From: Phylloscopus collybita
Taxonomy: Eukaryota; Chordata; Aves; Passeriformes; Phylloscopidae
DNA length: 64,000 bases
Direction of reading: 5' to 3'
Assembly (NCBI GenBank): GCA_027886175.1
Contig: JAJNNQ010000024.1
Location: 6,866,001 to 6,930,000 of the forward strand
Shown here: piece after piece, positions 9,701 to 23,939 of the stretch
Position numbering within the stretch: the stretch's first letter is position 1
How the letters are laid out: each line of letters opens with the position of its first letter
Notes under the pieces: generated by a model
What the model saw: only the letters and a program-made list of their open reading frames with translations
The model's database searches: none
What the model was told of the DNA's origin: nothing
Program-made: the position numbers and the translations under genes

Positions 9701-10384
9701 GGTTTTAAATATTTCTTTTTAAAAACAAAGACCTTTTCCTGATTTTTTCTTTTTAAGCTTCAGACACTTGGGAACTGCATTTTACTTAATAACTAAGCTG
9801 TCCTTGGTGTGATTTTTAAAACATGCAATCTGCCAAAAAAGAAACTAAATAGACATTTTAGGCTTTCATATACTATTATATATGTGTAAAAAACATGAAG
9901 AGCATTAGGCCTTTTCATCATTGAGATTTATCATTAAGAGGGGCATTCTTCAGAAGAAAGCAAGAATAAAAAAAAAAAGACCATGCCCTAGTTATTATAA
10001 AGTATAGCACCTCAAGATGTGGAATAACAGTTAATAAGAGCAGAAAGAAACCCTTTGTCATAGTTTATTTAGTATGAATAAAAATCTAAGTGTTAGGAAT
10101 ACACTGAATACAATAAGTGAATTGATTGGAAAAAAAAAGATGAAGTATCTCCATTCTCTAGACCTTCCTCCTATAGAACAGACTTTCAGAAATAGCATTC
10201 TTCTTGAGGTATACTTCAAGATTAGAGGGATCTTTATTCTCTTAGCTGCATTTTAAGATAAAGAAAATACTGGAAATAAACCACTCAACTGTAAAGATAC
10301 TGTACAACACAGGGTGCTTTACCCAACGGTAAACTGGTACTTTATGCTTTGTGCTTCCAGCATAGGAAATGGAAAAGTCATAAA
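3741..10384. other. AT-rich noncoding stretch, no gene seen
   Basis: I find no exon, RNA gene or recognisable mobile element. Simple sequence includes a T18 tract (4762-4779), A13 (4891-4903) and A11-12 (about 4920-4931). There is also a short TTGG repeat (6362-6386), an (AAAT)n tract (8923-8951) and an A13 run near 9073. ORFs of 60-103 codons (for example 7797-8108 and 5544-5777 on the minus strand) have no supporting signals. The part at about 5040-5300 is repeat-free and of mixed composition and could be conserved regulatory DNA, but that is a guess. Confidence 0.6.
8923..8951 (+). repeat. (AAAT)n microsatellite
   Basis: About seven AAAT units are interrupted once by AAAC. Confidence 0.85.
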
Positions 10385-10527
10385 TTATCACGGAATTGCC
10401 TGGGTTGGAAGAGACATTCAAGATCATCTTGTTCCAACCCCCTGCCATGGGCAGGGACACCTTCCACTGTCTCAGGTTGCTCAGAGCCCCAGCCAGCCTG
10501 GCCTTGAATACTTCCAGGGATTTATCC
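10385..10527 (-). mobile_element. CR1 LINE fragment (3' end)
   Basis: Read on the + strand this is the reverse complement of a CR1 tail. It runs GGGTTGGAAGAGACATTCAAG, then ATCATCTTGTTCCAACCCCC, then TGCCATGGGCAGGGACACC, then the GGTTGCTCAGAGCCCC and CTGGCCTTGAATACTTCCAGGG blocks. It is 5'-truncated, as is usual for CR1, and carries no reverse transcriptase coding. It identifies the DNA as avian or reptilian, and the style is typical of birds. Confidence 0.92.
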
Positions 10528-13500
10528 TTTTAGATGCACAAGGATCTCACTCTGCTCACTAAGCTGAAAACTGCTGTCCTTTCACAGCACAGAAAATAAG
10601 ACCACCATCTGTTTCTTTGCAAATACTTTCTCTAAAGAGATGGCTGTAGAAGCAAAATAAATTCTGAGAATAAAATAGGAAAAATGTAATTTGAAGTTGT
10701 CACAATACAAATAAAAAGGAGATGAAGATGGATGATGGTGAGTGGTCTGGAAGCCTGTCTAAAACCATATGGCCTCATCTAAGACCTGAGATATAAATCC
10801 AAAGTTTATGGTTTCCCAAAGAGATTTCAGTTACAAAGACCTATGTAAATCATTAAGACTGCAGAAACAGAGTCCTATTGTTACCACTGTTTTTAGTTAT
10901 ATATGAGTACAGAAGTTTGTTATTTAAATATTGTGACATTTAGAAATGCATTGTATGTTACAATAAGCTCCAATTTATAGCAAAACAAACTGCTTCAAGC
11001 TGTGCTGGATGTAGCAAGTGGAAGCTGCAGGTGTCTAAGGAGTAAATGGATGCCAGCTTGTTAGCCGAGGTGAGAGGCTGAGGCAACGAGCACGGCGAAC
11101 TTGCATAATGAAGAGCGGGTTTCAGGAAAGGCTGAAATTCCGCAGGCAAATGAGAAAAAGAAGCAGAAGCAAAGGTAATTTCTGTTTCTTGTGAGGGTCT
11201 GGACATATTAAGGTAAAGCAGGAGCTTGTGGTAAGAAGCTGGATTTCTGGAGGTGCTGGAGGAGGATCACTAGAACTGTTGAGTAATTAGGCAGAAGCCA
11301 AACACCTCAGAAAGATGTGGAGGTGGTTCGGGCAGCAGACAATGAGGATTCATGGATAACCATGGATAACCATCAGTACCAGACTGCCAGATCACAGAAC
11401 AAGAATACTTTCAGTGCCCTTTTAAGGAGACAGAAGAAAAGGAAACAATAACAATAGACTAATTGCTATACTAACAACCCTTTTGGCCTGATGGCTGAAA
11501 CTGCTCTTTCCCCAATTAACTCTTCAAAAGGAGTTGCTGTTCTTGTTCCTTCTTGCCCCCCATAACACCATTTACTCTGTATCAAAACAAGCACTTGTGA
11601 GGCTGCAGACTGAATACCGGGGGACTAATTCAGCTGCAGAGCAACCTTGCATTCCGTTCACAGCCTTACCTCATAAACACTCCCTCTAACTCAAGGCAAG
11701 TCATTATGCAGGGCTAGAGTGCCTGAGGCAGCAACCACTTTCCATGGGGCATGAATATAGTGAACGAGTGGGTGTGCAGTGATCTGAAAAAGAGCCAAAA
11801 ACTCTAAAGTCAAACCTCCTCTGCTACCCAGCAAAGCTGGCATAGACTGTGCCTTATTCAGGACTGAAGCAGGAGTGACCACAGACATTCAGCAGTTGCC
11901 ATTTCTACCTATTATTCACAACACAAGCTTGCTGAAAATGGTCTATTAACGAGAAAATTACCATAATGAGATTCAAGGACCTATCCGCAATCACCTTTAG
12001 AGGAAGCCGTCCAGTTTTTTTTTTTTTTTGCCATATACCTGGCTGTGTGTAAATCATGGACCAAAAGTAAATGAAAACTTCCATGCAGTGAGAGGTGCTG
12101 GGTTAAGTAGGGAAAAATACACTTTCCCTTCAAAATACTGTCCTTTTAAAAGCAGTGCCATCATAAATCTTTGTTTCAAACTTGTGTGATCTTGTACGTC
12201 GTGCAATCTCCACTATAAAAGGTGTGAGCAATTTTCAGATACAAGAGCCTGTTTTACCACCCTACCATTAACATTTTACCATTTACACAGTTCTCTTCAC
12301 AGGATCTGTGAAGCTGGCATTATGAACAGTAGGAAGAAATAAATGCAAAACAAGCTCTTTCTTTGGCTCTTGCCCAGCTAAGTCACAGAAACCCAGAAGC
12401 TCACAGTTCAATCTTATCAGATTTTCACCACAGGTGAAGTACTTCACTTTTTAGTTGTGAACTCCATCATATGTGCAGTGCAAAAATGTATAAATAACAG
12501 GAGACAAAATGATCTTGGCACCATCTTTTAGAATTCCACTTTTTCATCTGTATGTTTTTTGGGGTTTTTTTTATGGAAGATTTAATTGGTGGCAAGTTAT
12601 TACAAGAACTCTAAAGCAGTCTGAAGAAAAAGGGACAAAAACTCAATTTCCTTACAAAAGAAATTAGACCTTATTTCAAATGCATGTACCCTCCCTCACT
12701 TGAACTAAAAACATACTTAAAGTCTCAGCTGATGATTTCTTTGGGAGAAATTAATGCTATCTTTTCAATGTGGCCATTAACCACTCAGTCAGTGGTGACT
12801 GGAACCCTCTTGAACTTTAGTTGTACATAGTGTCAGCTGTAACACGAGTTCATGTAATGGAAATGCCCTCTTGTTCTACAAGAGCAGACAGTGCTCAAAA
12901 GTTATATATATTCACTTGGACACTTCACTGTCCTTGCTACTTGTCACTGTCACTGAAAAGCATCCCTGAATTTGGCATTAACACTCCAGTGAATTACGTC
13001 ATTATCTCCTCATTTATAATTGACAAAAAAAAAAAAAAAAAGTGATTCAGAGAAATACAAAGTACAGAGCCTAAAGCTAAATTCCTAGATCCTTATGTTG
13101 TCACCTGTGTATCAACAGACTGACCACCTGCAGCTCTAGTTTGCTGAAATGCAACCTGACCGGCACCTCACGTTCTCCTTCCCAGCCCCAGCCTGAATGA
13201 ACCCCAAACCAATAAAAATGATCAGGTTTCCAGTTATGGCGACTCATTTTGGTTACTTAAATCTTGAAGTACTGACTGAAGCACCTTAGACATTATAAGG
13301 AGGCAGTGTATATTAAATTAGTGGCACGACAGAGCCCTTCTCGGAATGAAGGATGCAGATGAATTAGTGGCTACGTAATTAGAGCACGGAAGGAAGATCA
13401 AGAGAGAGGTCCCAGAACAGCAAGTCCACACAGCACTGCTGGAAAAGATCTGTCCTGTTCTGGAAGCAGTCTAGCCACATTAGCATGCTGCTCTGCTGTG

Positions 13501-16500
13501 CCAGTAAACCTTTTGAAGTCAGAATGCCCTGAGTGTAACTGGATAAAGTAAGCGACTCAACTTGGGTTGGGAATCGACAAGTCTTAAATCTTGTATTTCG
13601 GAATGTTCTGTTCCAGAGCTGAAACGAGCAGCTTAATTCTGCCTCTGCCTGACATTAGTTCTAGTAAAGCTTCCCTGTGATTGAATCTGGCTGTGCTGCT
13701 ATGCCTATGTCCCAGACAGGATCCAGTTATTGCTAAGCTTCCTCAGTGTGAAAAGAGATCAGATGCAGTCTCTGACTTCAGGATTTCCAGAAAAGTTTTA
13801 AAGAAGAAATTCTCTTGGAAAAGAATGCCACAAAAAAACCCAAACTAAACCACAGCAACAGCTTTTCTGGACTCTTCTATATTTACTTAACAAACCCCAG
13901 CAACCGAAGCACCACAAATCAGAGCTCTGGGTTTGTAGTTAAATTTTCTAAGCCTCTACTGAAGCTAAAGAGAATAATTTTCAGATTTTCTCATTTCAGT
14001 TGTACTTAATGCAGCCTTACTGGTCAGATGTGATCAACCCATATCACACCTACAAGTGCTTCCTTGGTATCACTCATTACCCTTGACTGCAATGCAATAC
14101 GTGGCCAGAATCAGTAGATGTGCTCACTCTCCTCATTTTGGTGCAGATCCTGGCTTCCCTACTAATACAGGAAGCTCACTTAGCACCTCTGCTTGTGTCC
14201 AGCATTCTCCCCTCCCCAAACTGTGGGTGTCCAGTCCCTGTCAAATAACCTGGCAGTCAGTATTGTTAGAATGCCTCTTGTCAAAACAGGCTAGATGAAC
14301 CCTCAGCTGGTCAATGGCCCACTTGGCAAAGCTGTTGCCTTGCTTGGCCAGCTTCTTCCCTATATCCACTATAGTGTCCAAGTGGACCTATTCAAATGCC
14401 AAAGACCTTTTTTAACTCCTTCACTGTTCCTATCCAGGTATTGCCTGTCATAAACAAGACTCATGCAAATAGCGAACATCACAGGAAAAGGTTAGAAGAA
14501 GCACACACGTGTGCACAAAATGACCAGGTAAAAGCAATTCATGGTATTTCATAAAACTAATCCAAAAAATCTCCTTTGCTTTTGAGGCTTTGTTTGTGCA
14601 CAAGGATAAAAAAAAAAAAAAAAAAGACAAAAATCTGATGCTGTTATTCTGTTACAGAAAACTCAGGCGGCTTTGTGTGCCCTGGATATAAAGGAGACAT
14701 AAAACTTCTACATAAACTCCTGGGATGCTATAAAACAACGAGTTTTCAATTTCTGACCCTGAACACTGTCACTAAGTATGCCCTACTTGTTCAGCCTATA
14801 AATTTTCAAGGTTATTTTGAAAGTGAAGAACAAAAAAAAATCCAACAAAACACACATACACACAAAAAACCCCCACCTTCTTCTCATGAGAGATAAAACT
14901 CATTCATATCAACAATGAAGGGATTCTTTTTTTTTAACTCATCCAGACATTATTCCTGATACAACTTAAAAAGTTAAATAGGCTAAGGCATGATACATAT
15001 TGCATTTTTAATACATTTAAAATTCAGTTTGATTAAAGTCCAGTGTGCAGCATTTTAGGATATGGCCATAACTTCTGTGGTGGTTTTGAAAGATGTTCTT
15101 AGATATGAGCTATGGAACCAATTAGAGCTCCAGTTCGGTCTAAGGAAAAATGAGTCTCCAAAAATAGAACACTTGTATCACATAAAAGAAAAAGCAGATA
15201 TACCCATAAACCCAAACTAGAACACCAACACGAAATGAAACTGGATTTTCAAGGAAATGTGATAAAGGCAAATGAAATACCTGAAAATACATTGTGCAGA
15301 GGATTTTACGCTGAGCATTTCAATTATCCAACACAGGCATGCCAGGGACTACTTTGACTACTTTTACAGATACAGCTGAACTGCCTGGTACCAGTATACA
15401 GATGAAATTAAATACCTCTCTCAACTCTTTTTCCCTCCTTTAGGGCTCAAATCCTTAAAATAATTTGCATATACAGGCTCTCTGTTTATATGCAGTCCCT
15501 CTGAGTGGAGAAAGGGCAGTAGAAAAGAGAGCAAAAACACTTGATCAAAATGTGGCTTTTTGTTGTTTCTGATAATATAACAATGCGATGGTGCTACAGT
15601 GAACACAGAAAGAAAAAATTAAAATGGTGATCTGAATGCCTCTGGATGGAATGATTATTCTCAGTTCAGCTACCTGTTAGATCACTTCCCTCAGAGTTAT
15701 GAAATGTTATGCTGCACCTTTTACTTTCATCAATTGTAGCACTCCAGCACTCGGCAAAGAAAGAAGAATCACTGGTGTTCTAATCTCTACTTATTTTTCC
15801 TTTAGCATTTTTAATCCTTTTCAGCTTCTTTTGAGGTAGAGCTTCCTTCCAGCTCACAAAGAGGGCTAATGACATCAAGAGACTGCTCATGAGGGCACTT
15901 GTAACAAAACCTTTGCAAAAGAATTCCAATGCTTTTGAAATAATTCAAAAAATTTCAGGAGACAGAACTGAACTAGCTTCATCCTCCACTCCCCTTCCAA
16001 TGTAATTACAAAAAAAAAAAAAAATAAATACACACGCATACATCTTTTTGTTGTGGCTTTCTGGAACATTATGAAGAAAAATCTCTTGCTTGTCTTTGTG
16101 TTGAATCAGTGAGAATGAAAAAGACTTCCACCAAATTGGAAACAAGTTAAAATGCCCTTTCTGACCTGTTAATGAAATCCTTCTTATGTACAAAAGGCAT
16201 TTACTCACCACCTTAATAGTCACACTGCAAGTAGATTTTATCTGGCTAGAGATTCATTTATTTCAATGAGAAACTAATCTCTTTTGTGGGATCCATATAA
16301 AGGACTTGAATTTAAAAATAAATAAAAGGAATTGTTTACCTGCAGTAGGTAATAATACCTTTGGAAATACCATCTATGGATATTGACTACTGAATCATGA
16401 AGCATTAACCTGGCACACTTAAACGAGTTCATGCTGTAAAAATATAATGAGTCTATGCTTTAGACCACCACAGAACAAAATGAAGACAAAGATAAAATTA

Positions 16501-17407
16501 GATTCCAACCACACTCAGAAAAATTAAGAGAAAATTGTAAAAAACCTTTTTAGAGAACAGGTTTGGAAATGCATGTAAAAAGCTTCTGCTTGAAGCCTTG
16601 CAAATTGCATTTGAAGGGACTGACCTGACATAAGGTTGGCAGTGGCTACAACTGGAGCTTTAATTGACTAAGCTTGGACATCTGTCTCAACTGCCAATCC
16701 TGCTAACAATAAGATTGATAGATGCAAGCTAATCGCCAATTAGAGGGTGCTCTTTCACATCCGGGCTGGGGCTGGAGGAGCTGGATGAACTCGCACAGAG
16801 GTGGATAAAACCAGTGTGCAGGAGAGAGAAAGAGCAGAGAGAGACAGACAGAGAGAGGCAGAGAGATTTCTGTCTGTTCCTTTCCAGAGACCAGGAGGTC
16901 TTAGGCTGAATTCATAGAGCAAAGCAGCACAGTAATGAAGGAGAGGGAGAGATGGTGGCTCCACAGCTGCATGACCAACCTCTATCTCATCTTGAGGCAC
17001 TTTGAAGCAATACCCAGAATGGTTTTACATGCAGTCACTGGCATCCCTTTCCTTCTAGAATACAAAGTATTTCAGCATTACGTAATGTGACTGCATTAGC
17101 TGTCTGCTTTTCTTCCTCCCCCAAATGCAAATGCATTATCTAGTCCTTGTATCTCTTCCACATCCTTCTTAACAGGTTACTATTTATAATAAAAATCATT
17201 AGGATTCCTTTTGCTCCTAATATGTTTAAACTCCTTCTGGACTGTCCTTGCTGGCTGCTGGTTAAAGATTATGTTCTCATTTTCTCTATAAATTTTCTAC
17301 CATTGCTAGCTTTGGATATATTGTCTTTGGGGAAAAAAAACTCCTTTTTCTTCCTAGTTGAGCAACTAGGATTTTATTTCTTTTCACTGACCCAGACTTC
17401 TTAAAAA
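10528..17407. other. AT-rich noncoding stretch, no gene seen
   Basis: No exon or RNA gene is supported. It contains a doubled CATGGATAAC (about 11351-11370), T15 (12015-12029), A17 (13025-13041) and A19 (about 14608-14626). It also has A16 (about 16009-16024) and an AG-rich tract (16820-16866). Two repeat-free parts look least random. One is 13260-13600, with ATTAG on both strands around CTACGTAATTAG. The other is 16600-16780, with several ATTGA/ATTAG cores. These could be conserved noncoding elements. Confidence 0.6.
16820..16866 (+). repeat. (GA)n-rich microsatellite
   Basis: An imperfect GAGA/GACAGA tract with no C apart from scattered CAG and CAGA interruptions. Confidence 0.8.
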
Positions 17408-17501
17408 CATAGAATCATAGAAAACAGTGAGTTTGAAGGGACCCACTAGGATCATGAAGCCCAACTCCTGGCTTCATGCAGGACACCCCAAGAATCCAAC
17501 C
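17408..17501 (-). mobile_element. CR1 LINE fragment (3' end, short)
   Basis: On the + strand it reads ATAGAATCATAGAA (the CR1 terminal octamer region), then TTTGAAGGGACCCACTAGGATCA, then GCCCAACTCCTGGC and GCAGGACACCCCAAGAATCC. This matches the reverse complement of a CR1 tail, from a different subfamily than the copies with the CATGGGCAGGGACACC block. Confidence 0.85.
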
Positions 17502-20500
17502 TTGATGATGGATCTTGTCTCTTTTCTCCCCTTTCCCTCCTCCAGATAGTGGAATTGTGTCTTTGTGAACACTGACTGTGGGTTTTATAGTTTAGAGTTA
17601 TTGATATTTGGGATTCACATGTAATGCCACCATGATACACCATGAGAGCACTTTAATGAATTATAATTATATTCAGGACACAAAAGTAGTGCAGTGAATT
17701 TCTTCTTTTTTCTTCTTCTCTCTCCACTGTTAAAAGTTTGTTTTCCTCAAGACACATTCTAGTTTCTTTAAATATTTCTTTTGTAAGTACACCTGAACAA
17801 GTACTTCGATTTGGATTTACGTACTTGTAGAGCAGAACTGTTAAGAAACCTGGTGGCTTTTGGGAGCAAATACTTGTTTCAATTGTTGTTTCTCTCTCCA
17901 TTCTAGCCCTCATGTTGACAGCAAACTGCTCGTGGAGGCAGCAGTGGAGGTTATAACAAGAGTTGCCACCTTTGAGAAGGAATAACTGGCAGCACAAAAC
18001 CTCCAGCATGGCACAGACACGTCCATCACCTAACAGTGCAGTGCTCTTCCCCCCAGCAAGCCCTAAACAGCTTCTGGGGTGATTTAGGAGCATGGAGCAG
18101 ACACTAACAGGTACACCACATTAAATGTTCCCTAATAAGCTTTCAAGATAATCTGCTTCTAATCTGCCTATGACCTGGACACATATACCCACTACATCCA
18201 GAATAAAAAGAAAGATTTTAGGGTGCCTGAGATGCTTTGCCATTAACCATTGGAGCTAAGCCTTTTCCAGGAGCAAATGCTTATTAGATATCTCTGTACA
18301 GCCAAGGTTCTCTGCTTATTTTTAAAAATTAGCATTATTCAAAATACCTGAATTCATTCTGCAGTACTTAATAGGAAACCAGTACCTTTGGGCAGGGGGA
18401 AGGGGAAGGGAGGAAGTAAAAGAACTAAGGCTTGCATTTTTGTATCTCAGTGGTCAGAGAAGCCTCCACCTACCTAAAAGCCCAGGAAGTGACTTCCAGA
18501 TATTTATGTCTGCACCAAATAAATCCTATCTCTGGCACACAAATATTTTGCAGTGGAAGCTAACTGTGCTGGTAATGGAAATGCCAGAAATACCTGAAGT
18601 CCCAAGGGTTAAATCATTTCTGTAACAATAATGATCAAGCCATTAAATGTACATGAATATTTAATTCCAGCTGCACTTAGTTCCAGTCTTAATTGTCAAA
18701 ACCACTTTGCTAAAAATATGCAAATAAATTATCTGTTCTCCTCATTTATGCAACATCTTCACCTCCAGATTTAGGACAAGGAGCTAAATCCACCAGGAAA
18801 CCATTTTAGTGACTTGTTCTGCCAATGTTGTCCACTGTGCACTAGGACTATGAACTAGGACTAAGAATAGTTGTGGCATCATCCATTCTCCTTCACCACC
18901 CTTTCTTTTTACCGTAACTTTCACATCTTTCTTCTGATCTACTGAAAATAATTCCTCCACAATGACTTGGCTTTATCACCAATGCTTTTTGCTTGATCCA
19001 GGAAAAAAAACCAAACAACTCCACTGTCCAGCTTCAGGCTTTCAAAGCAGGCTCACATTCCAAATGTGGGAATAACTCAGGGTTAAAATCTGATGTGTGG
19101 AGCGCAATTGGCTTTAAACATAAAATTCTTTTAATGGCACTATTGAAAGTGCCCCTAAGCATTCTCCAGAAGCTATTAAGCCATTCAGTGCATCCTGCAG
19201 TGCTAGAAACTCCATGTACTCAGGCCCAATGACTACTCCATGTGGATCTTTTATCTAGAAGAGCTATACAGCAATGAGAAACAGCAGTGACTGGCACATT
19301 GCAATTAAAAAAAATATATGCCTTAATTTTAATTAATTTTCCAAAGTTTTTTTAAGAAAAAATGTCTTTTTTTTTTCTGCTACGTTTATATTGTCAAAAT
19401 ATGTAGGGATGAAAGACTTAAAATTATATTACTTAAGTCAACAGCTATTGGAAACAAAACTTTAAAAAGTAAACTTGAAGTTGTACACTAAGCCAGTAGT
19501 AAAGAAAGAAGCAGAGTGGCAGGGCATTTACCCTTAGAGGCAGGCAAAATGCACACCTAATAGTTGTGCCTTTAGGCAAAAAGTCTTAATTCATTGAGTT
19601 ACAAATCCATTTTCCAGTGTTGCCTGCTAGAGGCCACACAGCCAAAAAGCATTTTCACACCGTTTTTTATAAGGCAGCAGAGCAGCTGACTACTACAATA
19701 TAGCACTTTTTCAGAGTGCAAATGAAGTTATTTTTCTGTCGTTGGGAAAATTTGAACTTTGCAAAGCCCAATTAAGAGACATTTATTAAGTTTCATACAG
19801 TGTGTTCAAAAAAGACGAGTAAATTTTAAAATAAAATCCTGCTGCAGATAAGTATGACAACATAACTGGATCTTTTACATGGAAGATCTATTGTACACTG
19901 TGTGATTTTATTATATTTGAAGGAATGAATTTTATCAAGCTCAATGAGTAGCAAAAAATGTTTTTATTAGGCTGGCTTAGAAATGTGATCAAATTTGGAC
20001 TAAAGCGATCGAGGTCCAGTGTGCATCCTAAAAGGAAGATGAGAAGATCAGGCTCTTTCACCCTCACCCCACACACATACCTACTAAAGAAAACAGCAGG
20101 TGGGACAAGCTTCAAAAGGAACAATATTGATGGGAACGGTGGAAAAAAACACATCCCTAGAACATATTTGTGAATATGTGAGTGTGAATGCTATGTCTAA
20201 GAAAATCTGTGCATTAATTCAATGACAGACAGTACAGGGAAGGATTTTTTCAGGAATATTGAACTTCTCACAGTTTCCTTTTTGTTATTTCAAGGCTACA
20301 CTACCGCTATCTCTTTCTTTTCAATCTTGGAGAGAAAATGAAATTAATTCAACGAAGAAACATACATTGCCATGAATTATTCCTTTGTTTTCTAATGTTT
20401 CTCCAAAGGAAATCAGCAACACAAAGAGATACTCCCAGGTTATCCAACTAATACAATATGCCAATGGAAAAACTTATGAGCGTTGTCATGAAGTGCATGC

Positions 20501-21153
20501 AGAATTACTCTGCCCTGTTTGCCCCATACTTCCTGCAGCAGACTCCATACAGGCAATCAAGCTTTGAGGCAGTCTGGCACTGATTGTCCTCTTTTCAAAA
20601 AGAAACTACCATCTTAAAATGCCAGTGTGAAAAATCAGTTCTTGGCCCAGCCATTGCATCTCAACATCTTATGTTTTGAAGCTGTAAGACAGCAGAACAT
20701 TATTTTCACCCCTATGTCCACACTAACATATTTCAGGTGTTTACCATTCCTGGTGAAGAGATTAGCAAAAACAAAATGTAGAATTGCCACAAGTAGACTT
20801 CAGAGAAAAAGTCAAAGGAGTTCTATGAGCTCTGGCCTCAAAAATCAGATTTTTTTTTTCCTTTTGTTAAGCATTTTTAAAGTATTGCAACACACGCTGT
20901 GTTAAGTAAATGCAAATACCAGAAATCAACATTTTCTGGAGAATGCAGTTTGTTGCTGTATAACCACTATTATTCAGAAACCTAAATAAAAAGTCTCAAT
21001 TCATAACTCTTGGTATATATATTGTAATGTACTTTACTAGTAGTATTTTCAAAAAAATAAAAAAATAAAATAGTATGTTCTCTGGAAAATGATAGAAATG
21101 AGCACTTCCTGTAAAATGCAACTTACCTACTATAGCTCTAATAATGCAGGGAA

Positions 21154-21213
21154 TAGGAAGGAAGGAAAGGAAAAAGAGGAGGGAGGGAGGGAGGAAGGCA
21201 GGAAGGAAGGAAG
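21154..21213 (+). repeat. (GGAA)n/(GGGA)n microsatellite
   Basis: About 60 bases of GGAA, AAGG and GGGA units form an all-purine strand except for a single C. GGAA arrays can bind ETS-type factors, but nothing here shows such a role. Confidence 0.9.
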
Positions 21214-22900
21214 TCAAGCTGGCACTTATACCAGGAATGGAGAAAAATATCAGAACCTTCTTCATTTTCTTTTGTCCTATTCCACTCACCTCTTTTTCAT
21301 ATTTTCCTCTTCAGCACAGAAATATCGATGTTATGCACTGACTCTGAGCTATACTTTATTGCTCAGCATGTTGCTTCCTTGAATTTGACTCTGTATTGTC
21401 CAACTTCCCCATTTAATGTGACAGAATTTAGAACATTTTATGTGGCAAAGTATACATTTAATCCCAGAATATGATTAATCTAGAGACTCCCAGAATTCTC
21501 TACTGATAAACATGCATTTTATAGCATTCTGTGTTCTGATTTAACAGATACTGGCACAGAATATGAATACGTGTAAAGTCAGACATTTATATGTTCCTGA
21601 CCACAGGGAACGTGTAAATGTAAGATGCAACACAATAATGAGATCGGAGATGCCTTATAAAATGGTGGCTTCCTCCTTTTCTGCACATATATTTATAGCA
21701 AGAACATCAATCTCTCCCTCAACAGAAGATCTCCATCATCTTCTGCCTCCACACAGGTATGTTAGAAAGCCTTTTTTTTCAAAACATGAGCACGAAGCTC
21801 AATGCAAAAGGCTTTTTTTTTTTTTTTTCAAGTATTTTCTTTTTAAACACTCCTCTGTTTCTCCATGTATGTGTAAATTTTCCTATGCAGCAGGCAATGA
21901 GTTAGATTGGGGAATCAGGAAGCTAACACAAGCCAGTTGCCAGGAGCTGTAGTACAAATGTTTCCAAAAGCAAAAAAATAAACCCAGCCAATACCAGTGG
22001 GTTGCATTACCAAAAGCAGTGCTATGAGGAACAAATCTAGATTTTACTTAAGTGCCAACAGCTGAAGCTCTGAATAAATTTGGATAGAATGCCAGATAAT
22101 TTCTCTTGAAATCAAAAAATCTTCATCAGCATGAAGCTGTTAAACACATCTTGAATTCCTATATGCAAACTCAGTAAAATTTCTAAGATTATTAATTTCT
22201 GAGTGAGCAACTGCTAGCTCCTCACATGAAGATAACTTTTCTCAAGCATGATATCCCTATACTAAAGGCCAACAATTTTCTGCAGCAACTGAGCAAAGGT
22301 TAGTTATCACACCCTTCTGGATCCTACATGCATTTCCTTCCCACAGTAGATGGAGGAATTTCCAAAGCTGAAAGCTATTTTGAGCAGCTTCCAGAGCCTC
22401 TCTTTGTAACACCTTCTTAACTGTGATTTCCTAATCACTATGCAGAAGATTTCACTGCCTAATTAAAGGACTGGTGCAGTGATGAAGATAAAGAATACAG
22501 AGCAGGGCTGCAAGCTAATCTACAAGCAAAACACAGGAGCTACTTGTCAAGAGTAAGGGCATATTTTATCGACAGCTGTGTCCAATAAGGATGAGTTATA
22601 TAGTGAAGGTTTAATATTAATGCATTTCAGTCTTTCCCATTACTTACTCGTTATACGTACCTAGGGCATTTCCAATTCTCTCACTCTCCCTTCTTATTGT
22701 AATGCAATTAACATTTTAACCCCTCTGAAAATCCTTGTTTTTACATCATCTCAGACTTTTACAGACAGTGCTCGACAGAGCTGGAGGTCTCAACAGAGCA
22801 GTTATGTTTTTGGCCTGTAAAATGCAGGTGGGGGTGTGTGAGTCTTTGTGATGAGTGAATCTTCTATTTGCACCTTTGAAACTTTCTTTTCCTTTATATG

Positions 22901-22926
22901 TCTCTGTCTCTCTCTCTCTCTCTCTA
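22901..22926 (+). repeat. (TC)n microsatellite
   Basis: About twelve TC units with one TG interruption near the left end. Confidence 0.85.
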
Positions 22927-23939
22927 TGTTGAAGTATCTAAGTCACTTGCCCCCCAAAGGACATCAGTAATGAAACAGGAACAGATCGCTGTTATACAGA
23001 GAAGACATCACCTACTGTTATGTAAAACAACTATTTTTAAAAAATATGTGGTTATTGACTTAAACATCAGCATTGTACTCCTTTGTACAGTCATGGGTCA
23101 GCTCCCTCGAGAGCTAGACTGCCTCTGTTTAAGTCATCCATTGCCTGCATGGAATTCTGCCCATTTGTAGCAGAACTATCACCTGGGAAAGACTGAACCT
23201 CTACCATCCACCTCACATCCATATGGGAGCTCATAGCTGTCCAGTGAGAAGGAAAGAAGCAATAACCATAGAAGACTAATCTTATGGCTGAAAGCAGCAG
23301 TCTATTCTACCTCTACACTCCAATCAAAAAAATATTAAACCAAAGTCCTCCTCATGGCTACTATTTGTCCATTCTGTATTCAGGGACAATTAATTTGAGA
23401 CACCTGGGACATAGTCTGCAGACACAAGCATTCACAACCCCACCACAAACAAGGAGAATGCTTCTATCAGGACATAAACCTCTACACAAACGCTGGGAGT
23501 GTCCAAATGAACGTCCAACTGATGCTTTTAAATTGCTGGACATACATTGTCCATACCTGTGTTTGCCCTACACAATTTAAGAATAATATTAATATGACTT
23601 CAATTCACAGGAGTGTTTTAAAACTAGATTTGCCATATGGACGTGTATTTTACCATAAAATTCTCTTGCAACAGGAAAGCTCAGGTTTGCTTCCCTGCAA
23701 GCAATGAGGTGCTCATGACTTCTCTTCTCCTTTCTGACACTTTGAAGCTTTTCAGGGGGAACAAAGCTGTCAGGACTCCAAATCCATCTCACCTCTAGGG
23801 GCTTTGTCTAGCTGGACTCAAAGCCAACAGAAAGCACAGCTAGTGACCTTGGAGACAGTCAGTGTGAAGAAAAAGAGAAGAAGTCTCAGCTGGGACTGCT
23901 CCCCATTCCCTTGGGAGCTGATTTTATGGTGAGCCTCTC

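Larger units (their letters stand above)
17502..23939. other. AT-rich noncoding stretch, no gene seen
   Basis: Contains a GGAA/GGGA microsatellite (21154-21213), a (TC)n tract (22901-22926) and T17 (about 21813-21829). No exon-like ORF has context. The longest minus-strand ORF (17653-18093, 146 codons) crosses ordinary mixed sequence without a promoter, Kozak or homology that I recognise. Confidence 0.6.

Noticed and set aside
17653..18093. 146-codon minus-strand ORF
   Set aside because: No recognised domain, promoter or splice signals; its length is plausible by chance in 60 kb.
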